From positions 1-6,072 of the forward strand of contig SXYT01000050.1 of assembly GCA_005788205.1 (NCBI GenBank): DNA of 6,072 bases, in the 5' to 3' direction. Both the position numbers and the translations under genes were made by a program. The stretch is from Actinomycetota bacterium (GTDB taxonomy: Bacteria; Actinomycetota; Acidimicrobiia; Acidimicrobiales; Ilumatobacteraceae). Each line of letters starts with the position of its first letter. Within the stretch, counting starts at the first letter, position 1. The notes beneath the pieces were generated by a model. That model made no database searches. It was given only the letters and a program-made list of their open reading frames with translations, and had not been told where the DNA came from. This document shows, one piece after another, positions 1-5,930 of this stretch.

Positions 1-480
1 GCGCACATGGCGATGAACGCGTGCGCCGCCGTGGCCGCCGGCATCGTCCTCGGGGTCCCGCTCGTGACTGCGGTCGCGGCCGTCGGGGACGTGCTGCTCG
101 CGGGCCGGCGCATGCAGTGGCGCACGGCACCGACGGGCGCCCGCATTCTCGACGACACGTACAACGCCAACTCCGCCTCGATGGAGGCGGCCCTGCGCAC
201 GCTCGCCGGTGTCGCTGCGGACGAGAAGTTCGCGGTGCTCGGCGCGATGGCCGAGGTGGAGGACCCCGCGTCGGCGCACCGCGGCGTCGCAGCGGTTGCT
301 GACGCCCTCGGGATGACGCTCCTGCCCCTCGAGACCGACCTGTACGGCCCCCCCGCGATGTCCTTGGATGAGGTCGTCTCGCGCCTCGCCGGCGCCGGCC
401 CGATGACGGTGGTGCTCGTGAAGGGCTCGCGCAGCTCGCGGACCGAGAGGGTCGCGGACTTTCTCACCGGCGGTCAATAG
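1..480 (+). CDS. murF: MurF, UDP-N-acetylmuramoyl-tripeptide--D-alanyl-D-alanine ligase (C-terminal part)
   Basis: This cytoplasmic ATP-dependent ligase adds D-Ala-D-Ala to the UDP-MurNAc-tripeptide, the last cytoplasmic step of building the peptidoglycan stem peptide. Only the last 159 residues are present. The frame is open from base 1, so the start and the ATP-binding central domain lie upstream. The fragment opens with A-H-M-A-M-N followed by an alanine-rich helix, matching the conserved GxHNxxNAxAA stretch of Mur ligases. The C-terminal domain signature DDTYNAN is at fragment residues 51-57, VLGAMAEVE near 79-87, a conserved-type His at 93 and VLVKGSR at 138-144. Family members usually read NANP; here it is NANS. 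The span from His93 to KGSR is about 48 residues, shorter than in E. coli MurF, but the conserved blocks are intact. In most bacteria murF is followed by mraY and murD; here it is followed by a convergent transporter gene, so it is not in a standard dcw order. The stop TAG ends at 480. Confidence 0.93.
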   Translation, partial: AHMAMNACAAVAAGIVLGVPLVTAVAAVGDVLLAGRRMQWRTAPTGARILDDTYNANSASMEAALRTLAGVAADEKFAVLGAMAEVEDPASAHRGVAAVADALGMTLLPLETDLYGPPAMSLDEVVSRLAGAGPMTVVLVKGSRSSRTERVADFLTGGQ

Positions 481-484
481 GGCG

Positions 485-518
485 GCCCGTCCCGTCGGCA
501 CGGGCACGGCAGTTGCCG
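485..518. terminator. Convergent intergenic hairpins, possible bidirectional terminator
   Basis: The 43 bases between the stops of murF and the MFS gene hold two adjacent GC-rich hairpins. The first pairs CCCGT (491-495) with ACGGG (500-504) around a CGGC loop. An alternative pairs GCCCGT (485-490) with ACGGGC (500-505). The second pairs CGGC (507-510) with GCCG (515-518) around AGTT. The position between convergent genes fits a two-way terminator. Neither hairpin is followed by a clear T run on either strand, so intrinsic termination is an inference. Confidence 0.4.
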
Positions 519-523
519 GGGCG

Positions 524-1813
524 TCAGGTGCGGGTGTCCGGGTCGATGCCGGCGGCAAGCAATGACGCATCCTCTGCCGCACGCGCGTCGATCCGGTGGA
601 TGTTGCACCACCACGAGAGAAAGAGCGCCCACACCGCACCGAGGTAAAGCACGGGCCTGGCCCCGATCGAGTCCATCATGGGGCCGAAGATGATGTTGCC
701 GATGGGGATCGTCCCGCCGAAGGCCATGAACCAGAGCGAGAGGACGCGGGCCCGGACCTGCAGCTCCAGCCTGCTCTGCAGCACGGTCATGAGCGCCGTG
801 GTCGTGGAGAAGTAGGTGGTGCCGAGGAGGAAACCGGTCATGAACGCGAGCGGCACGTTCGGTGCCGACGCGAAGAGCGTGAGGGCCACGGCGAAGAGCA
901 GGAAGCCGCGCCGTGCAGTGGTGCGCTTGTCCTCGGTCGCGAGCACCGTCCCGACGGCGAGAGCCCCGAACATCGCCCCCAGGCCCCACGTGGCGTAGAG
1001 CCACTTGTAGAGGGGGGTGCGGGGTTCGATCCCGAACGCGAGGTCCGCGACAGCGGGGAAGAGGCCGACGAACGGGAGGCTCAGCAGCGAGAACGAGAAC
1101 ATCGTGAGGAGAACCCGGCCGATGACGGGCCGGTCCCGCGCCACGCGCAGACCGAGGGTCAGGGACTTGAGGCCCTTCTCGGATGTCTTCGGGGCGACGG
1201 GAAGGTTGAGGCGCAACACCGCCGACATGACGATGAGGTACGTGCAGCTGTTGATGAAGAAGATCTGGGCGGTCGTGACCCCCGAGTTCATGAGCAGTGC
1301 CGCGATGATCGGGCCCATCACGCGCGACCCGTTCACGGACACCGAGGAGAGGCTGATGGATCCGCCGAGGTCCTCGGGGGGCACGAGACTCGGGAGCACC
1401 GCCGAGAAAGCCGGGGCGTTCAGGGAGTTGCCGATGCCGACGACCAGCTGGGCCGCGAAGAGCACTGGGATGGCGGCGTCGACGGAGGCGAAGATGCCGA
1501 GACAGACCGAGCCCGTCATCTGGATGAGCTGGGCGAAGACGAGCCACCTGCGCCGGTCGAACTTGTCGGCCATCACGCCCGCGGGGATGGACAGCAGCAG
1601 CAGGGGCCCGAGCTGGGCGAACGTGAAGATGGCGACCGTGGAGGCGCTTCGGGTGCGGGAGTAGATGTAGGCGGGCAGGACGACCTGTTGCATCCACACC
1701 CCGATGCTCGATGTGAGGCTCGACGCCCACATCACCCTGAAGTCACGGTTGCTGAGCGCCGAACGGGCGGAGCCCGGCACAAGGGGCTTCTTCTCGCGTG
1801 TCGTTCTCGGCAT
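524..1813 (-). CDS. MFS transporter, EntS/DHA3-like exporter
   Basis: A 429-residue integral membrane protein of the major facilitator superfamily, likely a proton-driven exporter of a small molecule. Many long hydrophobic segments fit about 12 transmembrane helices. Visible landmarks are the N-terminal FRVMWASS..S.G.W block (residues 25-40), the loop 2-3 motif A-like stretch AGVMADKFDRRRW (78-90), a NxLNAPAFSAVLPSLVPPEDL-type block (129-149), SRVMGP (163-168), and in the second half RARVLSLW (354-361) followed by a conserved glycine-rich helix. These blocks match the EntS/MFS_3 branch (enterobactin exporter and related antibiotic exporters). The substrate cannot be read from sequence. The ATG at 1813 is the only usable start, because an in-frame TAG lies 18 bases upstream. 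It lacks a Shine-Dalgarno. It follows the P450 gene by 49 bases on the same strand, so it may export a product or substrate of that enzyme, or simply share its transcript. Confidence 0.9.
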   Translation of the reverse strand: MPRTTREKKPLVPGSARSALSNRDFRVMWASSLTSSIGVWMQQVVLPAYIYSRTRSASTVAIFTFAQLGPLLLLSIPAGVMADKFDRRRWLVFAQLIQMTGSVCLGIFASVDAAIPVLFAAQLVVGIGNSLNAPAFSAVLPSLVPPEDLGGSISLSSVSVNGSRVMGPIIAALLMNSGVTTAQIFFINSCTYLIVMSAVLRLNLPVAPKTSEKGLKSLTLGLRVARDRPVIGRVLLTMFSFSLLSLPFVGLFPAVADLAFGIEPRTPLYKWLYATWGLGAMFGALAVGTVLATEDKRTTARRGFLLFAVALTLFASAPNVPLAFMTGFLLGTTYFSTTTALMTVLQSRLELQVRARVLSLWFMAFGGTIPIGNIIFGPMMDSIGARPVLYLGAVWALFLSWWCNIHRIDARAAEDASLLAAGIDPDTRT

Positions 1814-1825
1814 AGGGGCATGGCA

Positions 1826-1831
1826 AACCTA
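1826..1831 (-). promoter_or_regulatory. Possible -10 element of the MFS gene
   Basis: On the minus strand TAGGTT fits the TAnnnT form of an actinobacterial -10. It ends 12 bases before the MFS ATG, which would give a leader of about 6 bases. The gene has no Shine-Dalgarno, so near-leaderless expression from an internal promoter is plausible. No convincing -35 was found. Confidence 0.3.
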
Positions 1832-1858
1832 GTGCCGCCACCCCGGCGGGAGCGGGTT
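1826..1858. repeat. Imperfect inverted repeat in the P450-MFS gap
   Basis: The core pairs CCGCC (1835-1839) with GGCGG (1845-1849) around a 5-base ACCCC loop. After a symmetric 5-base mismatch on each side, AACC (1826-1829) pairs with GGTT (1855-1858). The outer left arm overlaps the candidate -10 of the MFS gene. It could be a weak transcript hairpin or a protein-binding site; short GC-rich pairings arise easily by chance here. Confidence 0.25.
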
Positions 1859-1862
1859 GTGG

Positions 1863-3083
1863 TCAGTGACCCGGGTCGAACGAGAGCGCCATGGCGGCCG
1901 GACCGAAGATCGCGGTCGTGGCGGGCTTCATCACGGTCGCACCCGCGCGCGCGATCCCCGGCATGCGCCGGGGAAGGATCGTGAGGGCCTCCTGGAGCTC
2001 GGCCCGCGCGAGAGACGCACCGAGGCAGTAGTGAATGCCGCTGCCGAACGACATGTGCGGGGAGCCGACCGGTTCGCGCGTGATGTCGAACGTGCCGGCC
2101 CCGGGGAACACGGAGTCGTCGAAATTCGCGGTGCCGAGACTGGTGCTCATGAAGGTGCCCTTCGGGTACAGCACGCCGTCCATCTCGATGTCCTCGCTCG
2201 CGTACCGGATCGTGCCGTTGACCGCGCCGAAATACCGCATCGTCTCCTCCACGGCCCGCGGCGCGAGGCCCGGGTCGTCGGCGAGCATCGCCCACTGGTC
2301 GGGATGATCGAGGAACACGGCAAGGCACAGGCCGAGCTGGTTGCGGGTGGTGTCCGTGCCGCCCACGATGACGGCCTCGACCATCATCACGAGCTCGTCC
2401 GTGGTGAGCCTGTCGCCGGACTCCTCGGCCACGATCAGGTCCGTCAGAAGGTCGTCTGCCGGCTTGTCGCGCCTCTCGGCAATGAGACCACGAACGTACT
2501 CGCCGAGCTCGTCCTGTGCCTTCATGATGACGGGAAGGTCCTCCACGAGCGTGCCGTTGAAGACGCGCAGCACGTCGGTGGCCCAGCCGCTGAACATCTG
2601 CCAGTCGGATTTCGGTGCGCCGAGGAGTTCGCAGATGATGGGGATCGGGTAGGGCTCGCACACCGCGGAGACGAACTCGACGGTGCCCGAGGCGGTGTGG
2701 GGCTCGAGGAGACCGTTCACGACCTCGCGCATGAACGGACGCAGCCTGTCCGCACTGCGCGGGGAGAACGCGGGTGCGACGAGGCGCCGCAGGCGCACGT
2801 GCGTGTCGCCCTCTGCGCTCAGGATGCTGATCCGCCGGCGGGAGAGGAACTCCTCGTCGGTGACGCCCGCGAACTGCGCCGCGAAGCCCACGGCACTGTG
2901 CCAGCGCTTGTCGCGCAGCACCTTGACGACCGATTCGTACTGCACCGCGGCGAACCCGATGTCCGTCCGGGCGACCGGGCCGAGGGCGGCAATCTCGCGC
3001 ATCACGGCACGACGGACCTGCCGGTCGCCGTTCTCGAAGAGGGGGACGACGGGGGCGTCGAGTTCGCTCGCGTGGATGACCAT
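1863..3083 (-). CDS. Cytochrome P450 monooxygenase
   Basis: A 406-residue soluble bacterial P450 that should use electrons from a ferredoxin partner to insert one oxygen atom of O2 into an organic substrate. All family hallmarks are present in order: C-helix HVRLR (H95, R99, heme propionate contact), I-helix VGGTDTT (240-246) with the acid-alcohol pair D244/T245 for oxygen activation, ExxR as E280-T-M-R283, and the heme loop FGSGIHYCLG (346-355) with C353 as the axial thiolate. Length is normal and there is no membrane anchor. The CYP family and substrate cannot be assigned by eye. No ferredoxin or ferredoxin reductase gene is in the window, so redox partners must be encoded elsewhere. The ATG at 3083 is the most upstream start possible because an in-frame TAG sits 12 bases before it; there is no Shine-Dalgarno. 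It lies 25 bases behind ald and 49 bases before the MFS gene, so co-transcription is likely. Confidence 0.95.
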   Translation of the reverse strand: MVIHASELDAPVVPLFENGDRQVRRAVMREIAALGPVARTDIGFAAVQYESVVKVLRDKRWHSAVGFAAQFAGVTDEEFLSRRRISILSAEGDTHVRLRRLVAPAFSPRSADRLRPFMREVVNGLLEPHTASGTVEFVSAVCEPYPIPIICELLGAPKSDWQMFSGWATDVLRVFNGTLVEDLPVIMKAQDELGEYVRGLIAERRDKPADDLLTDLIVAEESGDRLTTDELVMMVEAVIVGGTDTTRNQLGLCLAVFLDHPDQWAMLADDPGLAPRAVEETMRYFGAVNGTIRYASEDIEMDGVLYPKGTFMSTSLGTANFDDSVFPGAGTFDITREPVGSPHMSFGSGIHYCLGASLARAELQEALTILPRRMPGIARAGATVMKPATTAIFGPAAMALSFDPGH

Positions 3084-3089
3084 GGCCGA

Positions 3090-3095
3090 AGGCTA
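3090..3095 (-). promoter_or_regulatory. Possible leaderless -10 element of the P450 gene
   Basis: On the minus strand TAGCCT (TAnnnT type) occupies exactly -12 to -7 relative to the P450 ATG, with the six bases TCGGCC between. That spacing puts the transcription start on the A of the ATG, the layout of actinobacterial leaderless genes. There is no Shine-Dalgarno in the 25-base gap after ald, which supports it. No recognisable -35 is present, and the element could be a chance match. Confidence 0.35.
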
Positions 3096-3108
3096 GGGGA
3101 ACCGCGTC

Positions 3109-4236
3109 TCAGCGGGCGAGGGCGGCGGCAGGTGCCGCGTGCGGGAGCGAGAGCGCCTCCGCGACTGCCGCGTACGTGACACGGCCCCCGTGGGTGTTCA
3201 GCCCGTGCAGGAGGGCCGGGTTCTTCTCCACGGCAACGCGGGCCCCGTGGACCGCGACATCCAGCAGGTACGGGAGGGTGGCGTTCGTGAGTGCGTACGT
3301 GCTGGTGTTCGGCACCGCGCCGGGCATGTTCCCGACCGCGTAATGGACGACGCCGTGGGCCACGTACGTCGGCTCGGTGTGGGTCGTCTCGCGGGTGGTC
3401 TCGATGCAGCCACCCTGGTCGACGGCGACGTCGACGATGACCGCACCGGGCTTCATGGACCGCACCATGTCCTCGCTCACGATGACGGGAGCCCGGCCGC
3501 CGGCCACGAGCACCGCACCGATCACCAGGTCGGCCTCGGCGATGCTGCGCTCTATCGCGCCGCGGTTCGACGCGAGCGTCACGATGCGCCCGCGGTGGAT
3601 CTGGTCCACGAACCGCAGACGGTCGAGGTTCTTGTCGATGAGCACGACCTCGGCCTCCATCCCGGCCGCGATCCATGCCGAGTTCCAGCCCACGTTGCCC
3701 GCACCGAGGACGACCACGCGTGCAGGCCGGACACCGGGGGCCCCGCCCATGAGAACCCCGCGCCCGCCGTGGGTCCGTTCCATGAAATGGGCACCCATCT
3801 GCGGGGCGAGCCGCCCGGCCACCTCGCTCATCGGTGCGAGCAGGGGCAACGCGCCGTTGTCGAGCTGCACAGTCTCGTAGGCGAAGGCGGTGGTCCCTGC
3901 CCCGACCAGTGCGCGCGCCACCTCCGGGTACGCCGCGAGGTGCAGGTACGTGAAGAGGGTCAAGTCGGGGCGAAGGAACCCAAACTCGTCGGGTCTGGGC
4001 TCCTTCACCTTCACGACCATCTGCTGGGCCCACGCATCCGCCGCCGCCGGCACGATGTCGGCCCCCGCCGCCACATAGTCGGCGTCGGCGATGGACGCAC
4101 CCTCGCCCGCTCCTGTCTCCACATAGACATTGATCCCGAGGCGCTCGAACTCGCGCACACCGTCGGGCGTCATCGCGACCCTCCCCTCGGCCGTCTTGGT
4201 CTCGCGTGGGACTCCGATGGTGGTGATTGCCGTCAT
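3109..4236 (-). CDS. ald: Alanine dehydrogenase (NAD-dependent)
   Basis: Cytoplasmic enzyme that interconverts L-alanine + NAD+ + water with pyruvate + ammonium + NADH (EC 1.4.1.1). The 375-residue length is normal for the family. The N-terminal catalytic domain shows GVPRETK (8-14), R19, K78 in KVKEP and H99 in TYLHLA. These match R15, K75 and H96 of the Mycobacterium tuberculosis enzyme, and D273 in VDQGG matches D270. The family block LPLLAPMSEVAGR spans 130-142. The NAD-binding Rossmann loop is GAGNVG (178-183). The C-terminal block NMPGAVPNTSTYALTNATLPY spans 303-323. No catalytic residue is missing. Small departures are A245 where the family usually has proline (VLVPG) and GGAPGV for GGVPGV. 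An in-frame TAG 12 bases upstream fixes the ATG at 4236. It is divergent from the PatD-type gene and leads a three-gene minus-strand cluster. It may recycle alanine made by transamination or assimilate ammonium. Confidence 0.96.
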   Translation of the reverse strand: MTAITTIGVPRETKTAEGRVAMTPDGVREFERLGINVYVETGAGEGASIADADYVAAGADIVPAAADAWAQQMVVKVKEPRPDEFGFLRPDLTLFTYLHLAAYPEVARALVGAGTTAFAYETVQLDNGALPLLAPMSEVAGRLAPQMGAHFMERTHGGRGVLMGGAPGVRPARVVVLGAGNVGWNSAWIAAGMEAEVVLIDKNLDRLRFVDQIHRGRIVTLASNRGAIERSIAEADLVIGAVLVAGGRAPVIVSEDMVRSMKPGAVIVDVAVDQGGCIETTRETTHTEPTYVAHGVVHYAVGNMPGAVPNTSTYALTNATLPYLLDVAVHGARVAVEKNPALLHGLNTHGGRVTYAAVAEALSLPHAAPAAALAR

Positions 4237-4242
4237 GGGCCA

Positions 4243-4248
4243 TTTCTA
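4243..4248 (-). promoter_or_regulatory. Possible leaderless -10 element of ald
   Basis: On the minus strand TAGAAA lies at -12 to -7 from the ald ATG, with TGGCCC between, the same geometry as upstream of the P450 gene. It matches four of six TATAAT positions but lacks the final T. No Shine-Dalgarno precedes ald, so a transcript starting at the ATG is plausible. No clear -35 is visible. Confidence 0.35.
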
Positions 4249-4264
4249 CCGCATCGTCACGGGA

Positions 4265-4280
4265 GCCCGGTTTCGCCCGG
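4265..4280. repeat. Phased direct repeat GCCCGG between ald and patD
   Basis: GCCCGG occurs at 4265-4270 and again at 4275-4280, separated by TTTC, a 10-base period or about one helical turn. It lies inside the inverted repeat at 4252-4300, near the -35 zone of both divergent genes. Phased short repeats can be regulator half-sites, but two GC-rich hexamers may also match by chance. Confidence 0.25.
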
Positions 4281-4293
4281 CACCGAATTGTGC

Positions 4294-4299
4294 GACGAT
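4294..4299 (+). promoter_or_regulatory. Possible leaderless -10 element of the PatD-type gene
   Basis: GACGAT occupies -12 to -7 from the ATG at 4306. It keeps the A at the second position and T at the sixth position of TAnnnT, the two most conserved -10 bases, but has G for the first T. There is no Shine-Dalgarno just upstream (the preceding bases are GATGAAGAC), so a leaderless start is possible. It overlaps the right arm of the inverted repeat. Confidence 0.25.
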
Positions 4300-4305
4300 G
4301 AAGAC

Positions 4306-5733
4306 ATGCGCCATATCAGGAATTTCGTGAACGGACAGCCGGTCGAGGCGAGGGACGGCCGGACCTCGGCCGTCATCAACCCGGCAACAGGGGAGCAGTA
4401 CGCGACGGCACCGCTCTCGGGTGAGGCAGACATCGATGACGCGATGCGTGCGGCCGGTGCCGCGTTCGAGGAGTGGAGGAACTCCACGCCGTCGGAGCGC
4501 TCGCTCGCCCTCCTGCGCATCGCGGATGCCGTCGAGAGCCGCGCGGACGAGCTGATCGCGATCGAGGTGGAGAACACGGGCAAGCCCGTGGCGCTCACCG
4601 CGAGCGAGGAGATCCCGCCGATGGTCGACCAGATCAGGTTCTTCGCCGCGGCAGCCCGCATGCTCGAGGGCAAGGCGACCGCGGAGTACATGCGGAACAT
4701 GACGTCGATGATCCGCCGCGAGCCCGTCGGGGTGTGCGCACAGGTCGCGCCGTGGAACTACCCGATGATGATGGCGATCTGGAAGTTCGCCCCGGCGATT
4801 GCCGCGGGCAACACGGTCGTGCTCAAGCCGTCGGACACCACGCCGGCGAGTGCCGCGTTCCTCGCCGAGATCGCCGCGGAGTTCCTCCCGCCCGGGGTGC
4901 TGAACGTCGTGTGCGGCGACCGCGACACCGGCCGGGCCATGGTGCTGCACGACACGCCGTCGATGGTCTCCGTCACCGGCTCCGTCCGCGCCGGCATGGA
5001 GGTCGCGGAGGCCGCGTCCCGCAGCCTGAAGCGGGTGCACCTGGAACTGGGCGGCAAGGCGCCGGTCATCGTGTTCGACGACGCTGACATCGACGCGGCG
5101 GCCGAGGGCATCGCGACAGCCGGGCTCTTCAACGCCGGCCAGGACTGCACGGCGGCCACCCGCGTGGTGTGCGGCCCGAAAATCTACGGCGAGTTCGTCG
5201 CCGCCCTCGCCGAGCACGCATCGGCGGCACGCACCGGCATGCCGACGGACGAGGACATCCTCTTCGGCCCGCTCAACAACGCGAACCAACTGGCCCGAGT
5301 GGCCGGGTTCGTGGACCGCACGCCCTCGCACGCGCGCATCGTCACCGGCGGCGAGAGGGTGGCGGGAAACGGCTACTTCTACACCCCGACGGTCGTGGCG
5401 GACCTCCGGCAGGAGGACGAGATGGTGCAGAGCGAGATCTTCGGCCCCGTCATCACGGTGCAGCGCTTCTCCGACGAGGACGAGGCGCTCCGCTGGGCGA
5501 ACGGCGTGGAGTACGGGCTGGCCTCCTCCGTGTGGACGCGGGACTTCGGCAAGGCCATGCGGATGGCCAAGCACCTCGACTTCGGGTGCGTGTGGATCAA
5601 CACCCACATTCCCGTGGTGGCCGAGATGCCCCACGGCGGGTACAAGAAGTCCGGCTACGGCAAGGACCTCTCGGCGTACGCGCTCGATGACTACACGCGC
5701 ATCAAGCACGTGATGGCGAACATCGACAGCTGA
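4306..5733 (+). CDS. patD: Gamma-aminobutyraldehyde dehydrogenase (PatD-like ALDH)
   Basis: A 475-residue NAD-dependent aldehyde dehydrogenase, most likely oxidising 4-aminobutanal (from putrescine) to GABA in the cytoplasm. The ALDH machinery is complete: APWNYP with oxyanion-hole N151, cofactor-binding K174 in LKPS, VTGS (223-226), general base E247 in LELGGK, nucleophile C281 in GQDCTAA, and E377 in SEIFGP. Several stretches closely resemble recalled E. coli PatD (YdcW): the start M-x-H...NG, VDQIRFFAAAAR (107-118), TSMIRREPVG (133-142), HLELGGKAPVIVFDDAD (245-261) and the end MPHGG..KSGYGKD (441-454). Betaine aldehyde dehydrogenase is a close relative, so substrate is less sure than family. 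The frame is open far upstream with no stop, so the ATG at 4306 was chosen from the PatD N-terminus and the divergent gene's position; it has no Shine-Dalgarno. A polyamine-type ABC ATPase follows 197 bases downstream on the same strand, consistent with polyamine catabolism. Confidence 0.88.
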   Translation: MRHIRNFVNGQPVEARDGRTSAVINPATGEQYATAPLSGEADIDDAMRAAGAAFEEWRNSTPSERSLALLRIADAVESRADELIAIEVENTGKPVALTASEEIPPMVDQIRFFAAAARMLEGKATAEYMRNMTSMIRREPVGVCAQVAPWNYPMMMAIWKFAPAIAAGNTVVLKPSDTTPASAAFLAEIAAEFLPPGVLNVVCGDRDTGRAMVLHDTPSMVSVTGSVRAGMEVAEAASRSLKRVHLELGGKAPVIVFDDADIDAAAEGIATAGLFNAGQDCTAATRVVCGPKIYGEFVAALAEHASAARTGMPTDEDILFGPLNNANQLARVAGFVDRTPSHARIVTGGERVAGNGYFYTPTVVADLRQEDEMVQSEIFGPVITVQRFSDEDEALRWANGVEYGLASSVWTRDFGKAMRMAKHLDFGCVWINTHIPVVAEMPHGGYKKSGYGKDLSAYALDDYTRIKHVMANIDS

Positions 5734-5746
5734 GTGCCCACCCTCA

Positions 5747-5782
5747 CCCCGCGATGACGGGGCCCCTCTTTGCGGGCCGGGG
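5747..5782 (+). terminator. Hairpin after the PatD-type gene, possible terminator
   Basis: Starting 14 bases after the stop, CCCCG (5747-5751) pairs with CGGGG (5758-5762) around a 6-base loop, followed by CCCCTCTTT, a short T-containing tail. A competing hairpin pairs GGCCC (5761-5765) with GGGCC (5774-5778) around CTCTTTGC. The location suits a terminator. The stem is short and the T tract poor, so it may only slow or partly end transcription. Confidence 0.4.
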
Positions 5783-5832
5783 AGAGCGGGCTGAAGTGCC
5801 CCCACAGGTGCCGACGCCCGAGACCACCGGGG

Positions 5833-5847
5833 GAGGGAGGCTCCCTC
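5833..5847. repeat. Perfect 6-bp inverted repeat upstream of the ABC ATPase gene
   Basis: GAGGGA (5833-5838) pairs with TCCCTC (5842-5847) around a 3-base GGC loop. No T run follows on the plus strand. It lies about 50 bases upstream of the candidate -10 of the ABC gene, so it could be a second terminator stem or a regulator site. The rest of the 197-base gap shows no ORF with recognisable similarity and no recognisable riboswitch or RNA gene. Confidence 0.3.
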
Positions 5848-5895
5848 GTAAGTCCTGTGCGCCCCAGGGTTGCTTCGTGGCCCGCACGGTTTGCC

Positions 5896-5901
5896 TATGC
5901 T
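5896..5901 (+). promoter_or_regulatory. Candidate -10 promoter element of the ABC transporter gene
   Basis: TATGCT fits TAnnnT and would start transcription near 5908, leaving a leader of about 23 bases that contains the Shine-Dalgarno. The best -35-like string, TTGCTT at 5870-5875, is 20 bases away, longer than the usual 16-18, so the -35 is unconvincing. Confidence 0.4.
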
Positions 5902-5920
5902 GGCGGCAGATTCTCTGACT

Positions 5921-5925
5921 GGAGG
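5921..5925 (+). promoter_or_regulatory. Shine-Dalgarno of the ABC ATPase gene
   Basis: GGAGG ends five bases before the GTG at 5931 and supports that start over an in-frame GTG at 5925, which would overlap the site. It is the only strong Shine-Dalgarno among the starts in the window. Confidence 0.7.
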
Positions 5926-5930
5926 TGGGA

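Larger units (their letters stand above)
4252..4300. repeat. Inverted repeat in the ald/patD divergent promoter region
   Basis: CATCGTC (4252-4258) is the exact reverse complement of GACGATG (4294-4300), with 35 bases between. Allowing a 2-base bulge extends the pairing by two more bases (CATCGTCAC against GTG-CG-ACGATG). As a result each divergent gene has GACGATG on its own coding strand shortly upstream of its start. The right arm covers the candidate -10 of patD and the left arm sits just upstream of that of ald. It could be a two-site operator for a regulator of both genes, for example an Lrp/AsnC-type protein; that identity is a guess. Confidence 0.35.

Noticed and set aside
1815..1821. 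Alternative ATG at 1821 upstream of the MFS gene.
   Set aside because: It is not in frame with the transporter and leads only to a short Arg-rich peptide.
596..1984. Long plus-strand open frame opposite the MFS gene (462 codons), hydrophilic and rich in Glu/Arg/Gly/His.
   Set aside because: It is a complementary-strand shadow of the transporter; it also runs across the P450-MFS gap and has no family motif.
1857..3179. Plus-strand open frame opposite the P450 gene (440 codons).
   Set aside because: It is antisense to a P450 with all hallmark motifs, and its composition is typical of a GC-driven shadow frame.
3002..4243. Overlapping minus-strand frame inside ald (413 codons).
   Set aside because: It is out of frame with the clear Ald protein, made of Arg/Gly/Pro-rich low-complexity sequence, and lacks any domain.
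3139..4305. The reading frame of the PatD-type gene stays open more than 1.1 kb upstream, suggesting a much larger fusion protein.
   Set aside because: This stretch is antisense to the well-supported ald gene, its translation is low-complexity Arg/His/Asp-rich sequence, and the PatD family N-terminus matches a start at 4306.
4246..5805. Long open frame on the minus strand opposite the PatD-type gene (519 codons).
   Set aside because: It is antisense to a clear aldehyde dehydrogenase. The translation is rich in Arg, His, Gly and Val with no recognisable domain, as expected from high-GC third positions.
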